DNA from: Catellatospora sp. KI3
GTDB taxonomy: Bacteria; Actinomycetota; Actinomycetes; Mycobacteriales; Micromonosporaceae
Direction of reading: 5' to 3'
NCBI RefSeq assembly: GCF_029948125.1
Contig: NZ_JASAMB010000007.1
Coordinates: 186,001 to 250,000 of the forward strand
DNA length: 64,000 bases
Part shown: positions 15,370-23,056 of the stretch, piece by piece
How the letters are laid out: each line of letters begins with the position of its first letter
Position numbering within the stretch: position 1 is the stretch's first letter
Position numbers and translations under genes: made by a program
Notes under the pieces: generated by a model
Seen by the model: only the letters and a program-made list of their open reading frames with translations
Databases searched by the model: none
What the model was told of the DNA's origin: nothing

Positions 15370-16458
15370 TCACGCCCGGGGTTGCGGTGCCAGTCCGGTG
15401 CAGTTGGATGCCTGCTCAAGCCGCTGCTGTACGGCCTTGAGCGCGTTCCCGGTGACCGGGACCGGCTGCCCGTTGTTCGACACCACGCCCGGAGTGAACA
15501 CGCGGCTCTGCACCTTCCCGTCCTTGATCACGACGGTGAGCAGCCCGGTGTCCGTGCTCTTGGAGACCGAGTACCAGAGGAAGTTGCCCAGGCCGTAGTG
15601 CACGTACGTGTCCCCGATGAAGCCGTCGGACAGCAGCACGTGCGCATGGGTGCCCAGCACCAGGTCGGCGCCGTTGTCGGCCATCAGCTTGGCGAAGGTC
15701 TTCTGCTCGCCGTTGGGGCAGCTCTGGCCCTCGGTGCCCCAGTGCATGAAGACGATCACCACGTCGGCCTGCTCCCGGGCCTTCTTCACGGCAGCCACGG
15801 CCAGCTTCCGGTCGAACGCCATCGCGACGCCCGGCCGGGTCGCGGTGGGCTTCCACTGCTCCTTGAGGTCGTGCACCTGCGACATGCCGACGATCGCCAG
15901 CCGCACCCCCTTCACCGTGGTCAGGTACGGCGCGTACGCCTCCTCGGTGTTGTGCCCGGCGCCGACGACCGGCTGCCCGGCCTCCTTCGCCGAGTCGAGG
16001 GTGTCCAGCAGCCCGATCTGGCCGTAGTCGAGGGTGTGGTTGTTGGCGATCGACACGAGGTCGATCCCGGCGGCCTTGATCGCCGCGTACGACTCCTTGG
16101 GCCCCCGGAAGTGGAACTCCTTCGGCTGCTCGCTGCCCCGGTCGGTGATCGGCGTCTCCATGTTGACCATGGCGAAGTCGGCAGCGCTCAACTGCTTCGC
16201 GTACGGCCCGAAGGCCTTGTCGGGGTTCTTGAGCAGGGCCAGGGTGCGGCCGGTGAAGTGCACGTCCCCGGCGAAGGCCAGCGTGATCTCCTCGGCGGGT
16301 GCCGGCGCGGCCGAGGCCGTGGCGGAGGGCTCGGCGGGGTTCGCGGGCGGGTGCCACGACGCGGGCTGCGGCTGCTGCTGCGAGCAGGCGGCCAGGGCGG
16401 CGAGCAGGGCCAGGCAGGCAAGGCGGCGGGCGGCGCGGCCCAGGCGGGGGCGGGTCAC
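15370..16458 (-). CDS. CapA-family lipoprotein (metallophosphatase-like)
   Basis: 362 residues. The N-terminus has an arginine-rich start and a hydrophobic run ending in the lipobox LAAC, so it is a membrane-anchored lipoprotein. From about residue 58 the CapA/PgsA fold is clear: ITLAFAGDVHF, FAMVNMETPI, VSIANNHTLDYG, VVGAGHN, VIVFMHWGTE and VLGTHAHV. These supply the Asp/His/Asn metal ligands of the calcineurin-like fold. Members take part in poly-gamma-glutamate capsule export, but no capBC genes are present here, so the role is open. The start is a GTG at 16458. A tRNA-Gly gene is divergent upstream. Confidence 0.88.
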   Translation of the reverse strand: MTRPRLGRAARRLACLALLAALAACSQQQPQPASWHPPANPAEPSATASAAPAPAEEITLAFAGDVHFTGRTLALLKNPDKAFGPYAKQLSAADFAMVNMETPITDRGSEQPKEFHFRGPKESYAAIKAAGIDLVSIANNHTLDYGQIGLLDTLDSAKEAGQPVVGAGHNTEEAYAPYLTTVKGVRLAIVGMSQVHDLKEQWKPTATRPGVAMAFDRKLAVAAVKKAREQADVVIVFMHWGTEGQSCPNGEQKTFAKLMADNGADLVLGTHAHVLLSDGFIGDTYVHYGLGNFLWYSVSKSTDTGLLTVVIKDGKVQSRVFTPGVVSNNGQPVPVTGNALKAVQQRLEQASNCTGLAPQPRA

Positions 16459-16572
16459 CCGATTGAGGGTACGGGCAGGTGAGTGCGGCTCGCATCACCG
16501 TCTTGGCCGCGCTGTCCGACCCTGCGGCGCGCGGAAGGGGATACCGAGTGGCGCGGGCGGCGGGGCACCCGC

Positions 16573-16578
16573 TAGAGT
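16573..16578 (+). promoter_or_regulatory. -10 element of tRNA-Gly
   Basis: TAGAGT, running on as TAGAGTTC, lies 42 bases before the tRNA. The same octamer precedes the tRNA-Val at 31888. The -35 is poorly matched (GTGGCG). Confidence 0.4.
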
Positions 16579-16620
16579 TCTGTCGTCGGGCAGCGAGCCG
16601 CAGGGCAAGCCTCCTGACAT

Positions 16621-16696
16621 GCGGATGTAGCGCAGTTGGTAGCGCATCACCTTGCCAAGGTGAGGGTCGCGAGTTCGAGTCTCGTCATCCGCTCCA
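16621..16696 (+). tRNA. tRNA-Gly(GCC), second copy
   Basis: The 73-base body is identical to the minus-strand copy at 15203-15275, but here CCA is encoded at 16694-16696. It is a single-gene transcript with its own terminator. Confidence 0.96.
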
Positions 16697-16700
16697 TACG

Positions 16701-16743
16701 AAAGATCGCCGGTAGCCCCTCGGGCCACCGGCGATCTTCTTTT
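16701..16743 (+). terminator. Intrinsic terminator of tRNA-Gly
   Basis: AAGATCGCCGGT (16702-16713) pairs exactly with ACCGGCGATCTT (16727-16738), followed by CTTTT. This is a textbook terminator with a T run. Confidence 0.85.
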
Positions 16744-16812
16744 GTCACCGGCCCCGCCGACCGCCGCTATCCGGCCGCGCCCCGCGCCCCGCCACTGCCC
16801 CGCCTCTCATAA

Positions 16813-16869
16813 ACGCTGGCCTATCTCAGTGAAGATGATCACATCTCAGTCGACGAGATAGGCCAACGT
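16813..16869. repeat. Imperfect 15-bp inverted repeat with inner repeats
   Basis: ACGCTGGCCTATCTC (16813-16827) pairs with GAGATAGGCCAACGT (16855-16869) with one mismatch. The 27-base interior holds TGATCA, and ATCTCAGT occurs twice across the element. It is AT-richer than the surroundings and lies in an intergenic stretch with no gene. It is a candidate dispersed element or operator. Confidence 0.55.
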
Positions 16870-16930
16870 ATATGCAAGACGGGGCGGGGGCAGCGGGAAA
16901 GGTCGCGGGAAAGACTGCGGGCGGGGCGGG

Positions 16931-17464
16931 TCAGGCTTCGCCGCGGAGGTAGCGGGCGGGGATGTCCTCGGCGAGCCATACGCCGTTGGCGCTGCGGTAG
17001 AAGCTGTGGCCGTCGTCGGCCATCTCGGCGGCGGCGACCACCAGGATCACCGGGGCGCCGTGGCGGCTGCCGACCTTGTGCGCGGTGCCGGCGTCGGCCG
17101 ACAGGTGCACGTGGTGGCGGTTGCCGCGGTGTACGCCGTCGGCGTAGATCGAGGCCAGGTTGCGCCGGGCGGTGCCGTGGTAGAGCAGCTCGGGCGGCTC
17201 CACCGGGGTCAGGCCCAGCTCGACCTGCACGGAGTGGCCCTGGCTGGCCCGGATCCGGTCGCCTTCGATGGCGAAGCGCTGCTTGTCGTTGCCGGCCACG
17301 ACCGCGTCCAGCTGCTCGCGGGTCACCCGGGGGCCGTTGGCCGCCAGGGCGCGCAGCAGGGTGTCGATCGGCACCCAGCCGTCGGGGCTGAGGGTGATGC
17401 CGACGCTCTCGGGCGCGTGGCGCAGTACGTACGACAGGCGCTTGCTGATTTTCACGATATCCAT
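16931..17464 (-). CDS. kptA: RNA 2'-phosphotransferase (Tpt1/KptA family)
   Basis: 177 residues, the normal length for KptA. It aligns by eye along its whole length to E. coli KptA: LSYVLRHAPESVGI, GWVPIDTLL, a DKQRFAIEGDRIRASQGHS block, LLYHGTARR, HHVHLSADAGTAHKVGSRHG and SANGVWLAEDIPARYL. It should transfer the 2'-phosphate of an RNA splice junction, or an RNA 5'-phosphate-type substrate, to NAD+, giving ADP-ribose cyclic phosphate. Bacteria lack the yeast tRNA splicing that makes such junctions, so its natural substrate is unsettled. It follows the NYN-type gene by 43 bases on the same strand, and tRNA genes are near. Confidence 0.93.
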   Translation of the reverse strand: MDIVKISKRLSYVLRHAPESVGITLSPDGWVPIDTLLRALAANGPRVTREQLDAVVAGNDKQRFAIEGDRIRASQGHSVQVELGLTPVEPPELLYHGTARRNLASIYADGVHRGNRHHVHLSADAGTAHKVGSRHGAPVILVVAAAEMADDGHSFYRSANGVWLAEDIPARYLRGEA

Positions 17465-17507
17465 GTCGGTGCCACGGTAGGCGGGCGCCGCAACGCCTGT
17501 CGACGTG

Positions 17508-17906
17508 TTATCGGCCGCGGTAGGGGAGGCTGCGGGGGCCGGTGACGCGGCCGCCCGCGGCGGTCACCCGGTCGCGCAGGGCGCGGTCTGCGGTGGCGAC
17601 GACCACGGCCGGGCGCTGCGGGGACTCCTGCCGGACCAGGTCGACGACGGCGTCGTCGCCGCTGCGGGGCGCGGCGTGCACCCGTACCCCCGCGATCTGC
17701 GTCACGTCGCGGGCCGCGCCCTCCACGACCAGCACGACCTCGATCGGCCCGGCCAGCTCCGGCACGCCGGGCAGGCCGGTCTCGGCGAGCCCCGCGAGCG
17801 CGTCGCGCAGCCGGGTCGCCGCGCCGTGGCGGTCGCGCCACCAGCCGTCGGGAACCGACCCCACGACGTTGGCGGCGTCGACGATGAGCAGAGCAGGCGC
17901 GGTCAT
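17508..17906 (-). CDS. NYN/PIN-like ribonuclease domain protein
   Basis: 132 residues. The pattern LLIVDAANVVGS near the start, a central DDAVVDLV and VVVATADRALRDRV near the end give the acidic residues of the NYN/PIN nuclease fold, close to YacP-type proteins. PIN/NYN enzymes cut RNA with Mg2+ or Mn2+. It precedes kptA in the same direction with a 43-base gap, so the two may form an RNA repair or processing unit. The ATG at 17906 is chosen because the first strand begins there; the ribosome site is weak. Confidence 0.78.
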   Translation of the reverse strand: MTAPALLIVDAANVVGSVPDGWWRDRHGAATRLRDALAGLAETGLPGVPELAGPIEVVLVVEGAARDVTQIAGVRVHAAPRSGDDAVVDLVRQESPQRPAVVVATADRALRDRVTAAGGRVTGPRSLPYRGR

Positions 17907-17993
17907 CCCGCCAGTGTCCCGCGTACAAGGGAAGGTCGCAGGTCGTGGCGTGACTTCGGCGGGCAGTGGCGCGCGCCGCCTAGGCTGGCTGCC

Positions 17994-18215
17994 ATGGAAC
18001 GTATGTCTCGCCTCTGGGCCGCTGTGGTGGCCGGTTTCCTGTCCACGATGCTCGTTCCCGCCGTCGCCTGGGCGGAGGAGTCGGGCGTCGCCGAGCTGGC
18101 GCGCAAGAAGCGCGGCATCGGCAGCATCTTCGGTGGCGCCACGCTGATCTGCTGCCTCGTCGTGGTGGCCGTGATCGTCATCGGCGTCGTGCTGGTCGTG
18201 CGCCGCAAGAAGTAG
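17994..18215 (+). CDS. Small protein with signal peptide and C-terminal transmembrane helix
   Basis: 73 residues: a signal-like helix (about 8-26, ending AWAEE), a basic linker ARKKRG, then a hydrophobic helix GGATLICCLVVVAVIVIGVVLVV and the basic tail RRKK. It would lie mostly in the membrane with its C-terminus inside. I do not recognise the family. A second ATG at 18003 is possible. It is monocistronic. Confidence 0.55.
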   Translation: MERMSRLWAAVVAGFLSTMLVPAVAWAEESGVAELARKKRGIGSIFGGATLICCLVVVAVIVIGVVLVVRRKK

Positions 18216-18225
18216 TCCGTCGGGT

Positions 18226-18258
18226 GCCGGTGGGGGAGAGGCGGGCTCACCCACCGGC
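18226..18258. terminator. Bidirectional hairpin
   Basis: GCCGGTGGG (18226-18234) pairs exactly with CCCACCGGC (18250-18258). It lies between the convergent small membrane protein gene and the last conservon gene. Confidence 0.5.
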
Positions 18259-18269
18259 GGAGTCCGACG

Positions 18270-18857
18270 TCAGGCCGGTACGGCGGCCTTCACCATGGTC
18301 AGAACGTGCTCCACGAGCGTGATGAGCACGTTCTTGACCGAGATGCGGTCGCGGGCGTCGCACAGCAGCACCGGCACGTGGCCGTCCACGTCCAGCGCCT
18401 CGCGCACCTGCTCGACGGTGTAGCGCTGCTCGCTGTCGAAGCAGTTGACCGCGATGACGAACGGCGTGCCGCGCTGCTCGAAGTAGTCGATCGCGGCGAA
18501 GGAGTCGGCCAGGCGGCGGGTGTCGGCCAGCACGACCGCGCCCAGGGCGCCGGTGGCCAGCTCGTCCCACAGGAACCAGAAGCGGTTCTGCCCGGGGGTG
18601 CCGAACAGGTACAGCACCAGGTGCGGGTTGATGGTGATCCGGCCGAAGTCCATCGCGACCGTGGTGGTCGTCTTCGTGGACACACCTGTGGTGTCGTCGG
18701 TGCCGACCCCGGCGGTGGTCAGGACCTCCTCGGTCCGCAGTGGACTGATCTCGCTGACGGCCCCGACGAGCGTGGTCTTGCCGGCGCCGAAGCCTCCGGC
18801 GACCAGGATCTTCAACGCCTGGGGGACCGGCGCGTGGTCAGAGCGCACGGAGTCCAT
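18270..18857 (-). CDS. cvnD: Conservon GTPase-like protein CvnD
   Basis: 195 residues. It has a P-loop GGFGAGKTTLVGAV at about 16-29, the switch region TTTTVAMDFGRI, the G3-like LFGTPGQNRFWFLW, VVLADTRR, and AVNCFDSE in place of NKxD. This is the Ras-like ATP/GTP-binding protein that closes cvn operons in Streptomyces and relatives. It overlaps cvnC by 20 bases. With CvnA-C it is thought to form a membrane-associated complex comparable to G-protein signalling. Confidence 0.92.
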   Translation of the reverse strand: MDSVRSDHAPVPQALKILVAGGFGAGKTTLVGAVSEISPLRTEEVLTTAGVGTDDTTGVSTKTTTTVAMDFGRITINPHLVLYLFGTPGQNRFWFLWDELATGALGAVVLADTRRLADSFAAIDYFEQRGTPFVIAVNCFDSEQRYTVEQVREALDVDGHVPVLLCDARDRISVKNVLITLVEHVLTMVKAAVPA

Positions 18858-19230
18858 GGATCACCGCCTGGAGGGTGTCGACATTCGGAAGGTGGTCGGT
18901 GGACGGCGGATCGTAACGGGCGATCAGACCGTCCTGGAGCAGGTCGCACAGCAGCACCCGGACCACGCCCAGGGGCAGGTCCACGCGTGAGGCGAGCTCG
19001 GCCAGGGCACGGGGCTCCTGGGTGAACGCCAGGATCGACTGGTGTTCGGGCGAGGGGGTGTCCGCGGCCAGAGACGCGGTCGCCACCACGTACGTGATGA
19101 GGTCGAAGTCGGTGGTCTTGGGCCGCACCCGGCCCCCGGTGACCATGTACGGACGCACCACCGGCCCGGCCTCGTGATCCCACCAGGCCGGGCCCTCATC
19201 GACTACCGGGTCGGTGGGGTCAGTGGACAT
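18838..19230 (-). CDS. cvnC: Conservon DUF742 protein CvnC
   Basis: 130 residues of the DUF742 family: EAGPVVRPYMVTGGRVRP near the start, then FDLITYVVATA, and the winged-helix-like ALAELASRVDLPLGVVRVLLCDLLQDGLI. The start at 19230 places the ATG 11 bases inside cvnB. It is the third component of the conservon and probably bridges the kinase-like and GTPase-like partners. Confidence 0.92.
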   Translation of the reverse strand: MSTDPTDPVVDEGPAWWDHEAGPVVRPYMVTGGRVRPKTTDFDLITYVVATASLAADTPSPEHQSILAFTQEPRALAELASRVDLPLGVVRVLLCDLLQDGLIARYDPPSTDHLPNVDTLQAVIHGLRAL

Positions 19231-19639
19231 CGGCACCCGGCCGCGACGGCGTGGCCAGATGCGTGCCGACGCGGGTGGCGAGCATGGCCATCTCGTACGC
19301 GAGGATGCCAAGGTCGATGTCGGGGTCGGCCAGCACGGCCAGGCAGGAGCCCTGACCGGCGGCGCTGACGAGCAGGAACGCCTCTTCCATCTCGACGATG
19401 GTCTGGCGCACCGGGCCGCCCTTGAACCGCTGGCCGGTCGCGCCGGCCAGGCTGGAGAAGCCCGAGGCGACCGCGGCCAGGTGCTCGGCGTCGTCCCGGG
19501 ACATGCCGGTGGAGGCGCCGGTGAGCAGGCCGTCGACGGAGAGCACGACGGCGCAGCGGGCCTGCGGCACTCGGGCGAGCAGGTCGTCGAGCAGCCAGTC
19601 GGTCGCGGGTCGGGTCGTCGTCGGTACCACGTCAGGCAC
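19220..19639 (-). CDS. cvnB: Conservon roadblock/LC7 protein CvnB
   Basis: 139 residues with the roadblock/LC7 fold: WLLDDLLARVPQARCAVVLSVDGLLTGASTGMSRDDAEHLAAVASGF, then QTIVEMEEAFLLVSAAGQGSCLAVLAD. Roadblock proteins commonly act as GTPase regulators, which fits the CvnD partner. It overlaps cvnA by eight bases and cvnC by eleven. Confidence 0.92.
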   Translation of the reverse strand: MPDVVPTTTRPATDWLLDDLLARVPQARCAVVLSVDGLLTGASTGMSRDDAEHLAAVASGFSSLAGATGQRFKGGPVRQTIVEMEEAFLLVSAAGQGSCLAVLADPDIDLGILAYEMAMLATRVGTHLATPSRPGADVH

Positions 19640-21944
19640 GTCCTTCCAGGGTGGGACTGTCTTCCAAGCCGGCGCTGTCCTGCGGCCGGCTGTGGCTCAC
19701 GGTGTCTTCCCCGTTGTCGGAGATCTCGGTGACGGCTTTGGCCCGCCCGCGCACGGTACCCGACTGGAACGCGGACATCATCGTCCGGACCTGGTCGGCA
19801 CTGCGGGCGCGGGGCGGTGCCGGATCCGTCGCGATGGAGAGCGTGGTGTCGTCCCCCACGGCGCCGGGGCTGCCCGCGGTGGCGGGTTCGGGAGCGGTGC
19901 TGCGGCGGACCCGTTTGGGCAGCAGCAGCGCGGCCTCCTCGTCGGTCTTGCTGGTGGTGCCGAGGTCTATGGTCTGCTCCTCGACCGGCGCCGCGACGGC
20001 GGGCGCCGCGGCCACGGCGGGCACGCGCGGGGCGGTGAGGACGGGCTCGGTGCGCACGGTGCCGTCGTTGAGCACGAGTTCGGCGGGGACGAGCACGACC
20101 GCCGTGATACCGCCGTACGACGAGGGCCGCAGGCGCACCGTGATGCCCTGCCGGGCGGCCAGCCGGGCCACCACCAGCAGGCCCAGCCGCGAGCTCTGCG
20201 CCGGGTCGAACGCGGGCGGCTCGGCCAGCTTCGCGTTGGCCTCCAGCAGCTCGGCGTCGCTCATGCCCAGGCCGCGGTCCTCCACGTGCAGCGCCAGTCC
20301 GGCGCCGACGACCTCGGCGAAGACCCGGACCCGGGTGTGCGGCGGGGCGAACGAGGTGGCGTTCTCCAGCAGCTCGGCGATGAGGTGGATCAGGTCGCCG
20401 ACGGCGCGGCCGACGATGGCCACGTCCGGCATGCGGTCGACGGTGACGCGCTGGTAGTCCTCGATCTCGGAGGTGGCGCCGCGGACCACGTCGATGGTCG
20501 GCACCGGGTGCCGCCAGCCCCGGCCGGGGGCCGCGCCGGCGAGGATGACCAGCGCCTCGGCGTGGCGGCGCATGCGGGTGGCCATGTGGTCGAGCCGGAA
20601 CAGGTCCTCCAGCTCCTGCGGCTCGGTGGTGCGCCGCTCCATCCGGTCCAGCAGGGTCAGCTGGCGGTGCAGCAGCGCCTGCGAGCGGCGGGCGATGTTG
20701 AGGAAGACCTCGCTGATGCCGCGGCGCAGGATCGCCTCGTCGACGGCGGCGCGTACGGCGGTGCGCTGCACGGCGCCGAAGGCGTGGCCCACCTGGCCGA
20801 CCTCGTCGGTGCCGACGGCGACCAGCGGCACTTCGGTCAGTGACGGGTCGTTGACGACGGCGCCGGGCTGGCGCAGGGCGGCGATGGCGCGCGGCAGGCG
20901 CTCGTGCGCCACCTCCAGCGCCGAGACCCGTAGGCGCTCCAGGCGCCGGACCACCGAGCGGCCGGTGCGCAGCGACAGCACCAGCGAGATGACGGCGCAG
21001 ATCAGGCCGAGCAGCCCGGAGGAGATGGTCTTGACGAAGGCGCCGATGCCGATCTCGTTGGCCAGGTCGGAGGTGGCGCCGGCGGCCGCGCCCTCGGCGG
21101 CGTCGGTCTGGGTGATCAGCGCGTCGGCGGTGCTGCGCCAGATCTTGGCGTCCAGCGGCAGCTTGCCGCCGGCCCGCGCGTTGGACAGCGACTCCTCCAT
21201 CGAGAACAGCGTGGTGTAGGTGTCGCTGGCGAAGATCTGCTTGAACGTCTCGCGGTGCGGGGAGGTCAGCGCGGCCTGCGCCTCCTCGAGCATCTGGCGG
21301 CGGGCGCCGATGACCCGCAGCACCGCGGTCTGCTCGGCGGTGGTGACCTTGCCGTCGGCCACGGCGCCGGTGACCACGGCGTCCTCGCGGGCCAGCAGCT
21401 CGCGGGTGCGGCTGATGGAGAACAGGCCGCGCGCGGACCGGGCCAGGGCGGGGTCGGCCAGGTCGGTCAGGGGCGAGAACGCCATGTACAGCGTGTCGAT
21501 GAGCGCCGAGTAGTCGCGCACGATCGCGGCGTTGTCGGCGCGCCCGGCGTCGATGTCGGCGCGGGTCTGCGGCAGCCCGTTGAGCGCGGTGAGGAACCCG
21601 TCCACCAGGCCCAGCTCGTGCGGCGAGAGGTCTTCGCGCAGTCCGCTGTCGGCGATGCGGCGGCGCAGGATCTGCTCGTCGGCATCGGTCTTCGCGCGCT
21701 GCTCGGTCAGCGCGGCCGAGCCGGGCTTCTCCGCCACCGACAGGCGGCGCTCCTGCTGCAGCTGCACCATCACGTGCTCGCCGTAGTTGCCGAACACCTG
21801 CTCGTACTGGCGGGCGTGGAGGAGGTTGAGGGCGCTGTCGGCGGTGACCGCGACTGCGAAGACGGACAGGCCGGTGATCGCTATCAGCGGGACCACAGCC
21901 AACGTCATGATCTTGGCGCGGATACTCCAGCCACGGTTTCTCAC
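19632..21944 (-). CDS. cvnA: Conservon sensor kinase-like protein CvnA
   Basis: About 770 residues. It has a transmembrane helix (TLAVVPLIAITGLSVFAVAV), a large extracytoplasmic nitrate/sulphite-sensing (NIT-like) domain, a second transmembrane helix (LGLICAVISLVLSL), a HAMP-like linker, and a GHKL ATPase with LIAELLENATSFAPP as N box and DRGLGM as G1, followed by a disordered tail. There is no ordinary HisKA phosphorylation site. I place the start at the GTG at 21944 because the family typically begins just before RNRGWSIRAKI and codons further upstream are poor in GC at third positions. An ATG at 22028 is the alternative and would add 28 residues. It heads cvnABCD. Confidence 0.85.
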   Translation of the reverse strand: MRNRGWSIRAKIMTLAVVPLIAITGLSVFAVAVTADSALNLLHARQYEQVFGNYGEHVMVQLQQERRLSVAEKPGSAALTEQRAKTDADEQILRRRIADSGLREDLSPHELGLVDGFLTALNGLPQTRADIDAGRADNAAIVRDYSALIDTLYMAFSPLTDLADPALARSARGLFSISRTRELLAREDAVVTGAVADGKVTTAEQTAVLRVIGARRQMLEEAQAALTSPHRETFKQIFASDTYTTLFSMEESLSNARAGGKLPLDAKIWRSTADALITQTDAAEGAAAGATSDLANEIGIGAFVKTISSGLLGLICAVISLVLSLRTGRSVVRRLERLRVSALEVAHERLPRAIAALRQPGAVVNDPSLTEVPLVAVGTDEVGQVGHAFGAVQRTAVRAAVDEAILRRGISEVFLNIARRSQALLHRQLTLLDRMERRTTEPQELEDLFRLDHMATRMRRHAEALVILAGAAPGRGWRHPVPTIDVVRGATSEIEDYQRVTVDRMPDVAIVGRAVGDLIHLIAELLENATSFAPPHTRVRVFAEVVGAGLALHVEDRGLGMSDAELLEANAKLAEPPAFDPAQSSRLGLLVVARLAARQGITVRLRPSSYGGITAVVLVPAELVLNDGTVRTEPVLTAPRVPAVAAAPAVAAPVEEQTIDLGTTSKTDEEAALLLPKRVRRSTAPEPATAGSPGAVGDDTTLSIATDPAPPRARSADQVRTMMSAFQSGTVRGRAKAVTEISDNGEDTVSHSRPQDSAGLEDSPTLEGRA

Positions 21945-22228
21945 ACTGACCACGTCCAAGGTACGGCGCACCACGGCATCGACACCGGGTCTGCGCGAAC
22001 CCGACCGACCCCCATCGGTTTGTGACATGCCACAGGGCGCTGTTCGACAATTGCCTTCGGGCCAAGAAACTAGCGGCCCGAGAGTGTTCCTGTCCACTGC
22101 GGTGGATGTCCACAGCAGACATGATCACTTATGGCGACGAAGGCGTTGCGCTGGGTACATCACCTTGGCACGGCCCGGCCCGCCCGGCAGACTGTCGCAC
22201 GGCCCCCCGCTGCTCCAGGGAGATCACT

Positions 22229-23032
22229 ATGGACACCCTCAGCCTCGTCTCGGCGATCCTCTCCGTGCTCGGCGCGGTCGTCGCGGGCGTCATGACGACC
22301 TGGTCGGCGAAGCGGGCCACCGTGTTCGAGCACCGGCTGGCCGAGCAGCGCCACCTGGAGACCAAGGCCGAGCAGGCGCAGGAGGTGCTCAGCCGCTACC
22401 GCGAACCGCTGCTGCTGGCCGCGTTCAGCCTCCAGTCGCGGCTGCACAACGCGTTCGGCGGCGACTACTTCCTGCACTTCCTCGACCACGACGACGACTC
22501 CGAGCGCCGCTACGCCCGCGACTACACCGTCTACGTGCTGGCCGAGTACCTCTGCTGGGTCGAGATCATCCGGCGCGAGATGCGCTTCCTGGACCTGGGC
22601 GACGACGAGAGCAACCGGGCGTTCACCCGCCACCTCGGCGCGGTCAGCACCCAGCTGTCGACGCTGAAGTACCCGCTGCCGCACTTCCGGCTGTTCCGCG
22701 GCCAGCAGCGCGCCCTCGGCGAGCTGTGCATGGTCAACGGGGCCAACGGCCGCAGCGACAGCATCACGTACCCGGCGTTCTGCTCCCGGCTGGACACCGA
22801 GCCCGAGTTCCGGCACTGGTTCGCGCGGCTGCGCGAGGACGTGGACGAGATCGTCAAGCTGCGCCGCGTCGGCTCGCCCGACGGCAACATCCGGCTGCTG
22901 CGGATCCAGCACGCGCTGATCGACCTCATCGACTTCCTCGACCCCGCCCGCACCCGCATCCCCGACGACCGCGCCAAGCTCGTCGAGCAGGCCGGATCCG
23001 TCCCAGCACAGGGCGCTGCGGCCGGGGCGTGA
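22229..23032 (+). CDS. Single-pass membrane protein of unknown function
   Basis: 267 residues. A hydrophobic N-terminal helix (about 4-24) is followed by a helical cytoplasmic region (KRATVFEHRLAEQRHLETKAEQAQEVLSRYREPL) and a conserved-looking globular part with several Trp and Cys (YLCWVEIIRREMRFLDLG, DTEPEFRHWFARLREDV). A strong ribosome site, CAGGGAG, precedes the ATG at 22229. It diverges from the conservon and ends 24 bases before the SWIM gene, but with no overlap, so whether it belongs to that cluster is unclear. I do not recognise a family. Confidence 0.75.
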   Translation: MDTLSLVSAILSVLGAVVAGVMTTWSAKRATVFEHRLAEQRHLETKAEQAQEVLSRYREPLLLAAFSLQSRLHNAFGGDYFLHFLDHDDDSERRYARDYTVYVLAEYLCWVEIIRREMRFLDLGDDESNRAFTRHLGAVSTQLSTLKYPLPHFRLFRGQQRALGELCMVNGANGRSDSITYPAFCSRLDTEPEFRHWFARLREDVDEIVKLRRVGSPDGNIRLLRIQHALIDLIDFLDPARTRIPDDRAKLVEQAGSVPAQGAAAGA

Positions 23033-23056
23033 CCGTCGCTGTCGGACAGGGTGGCT

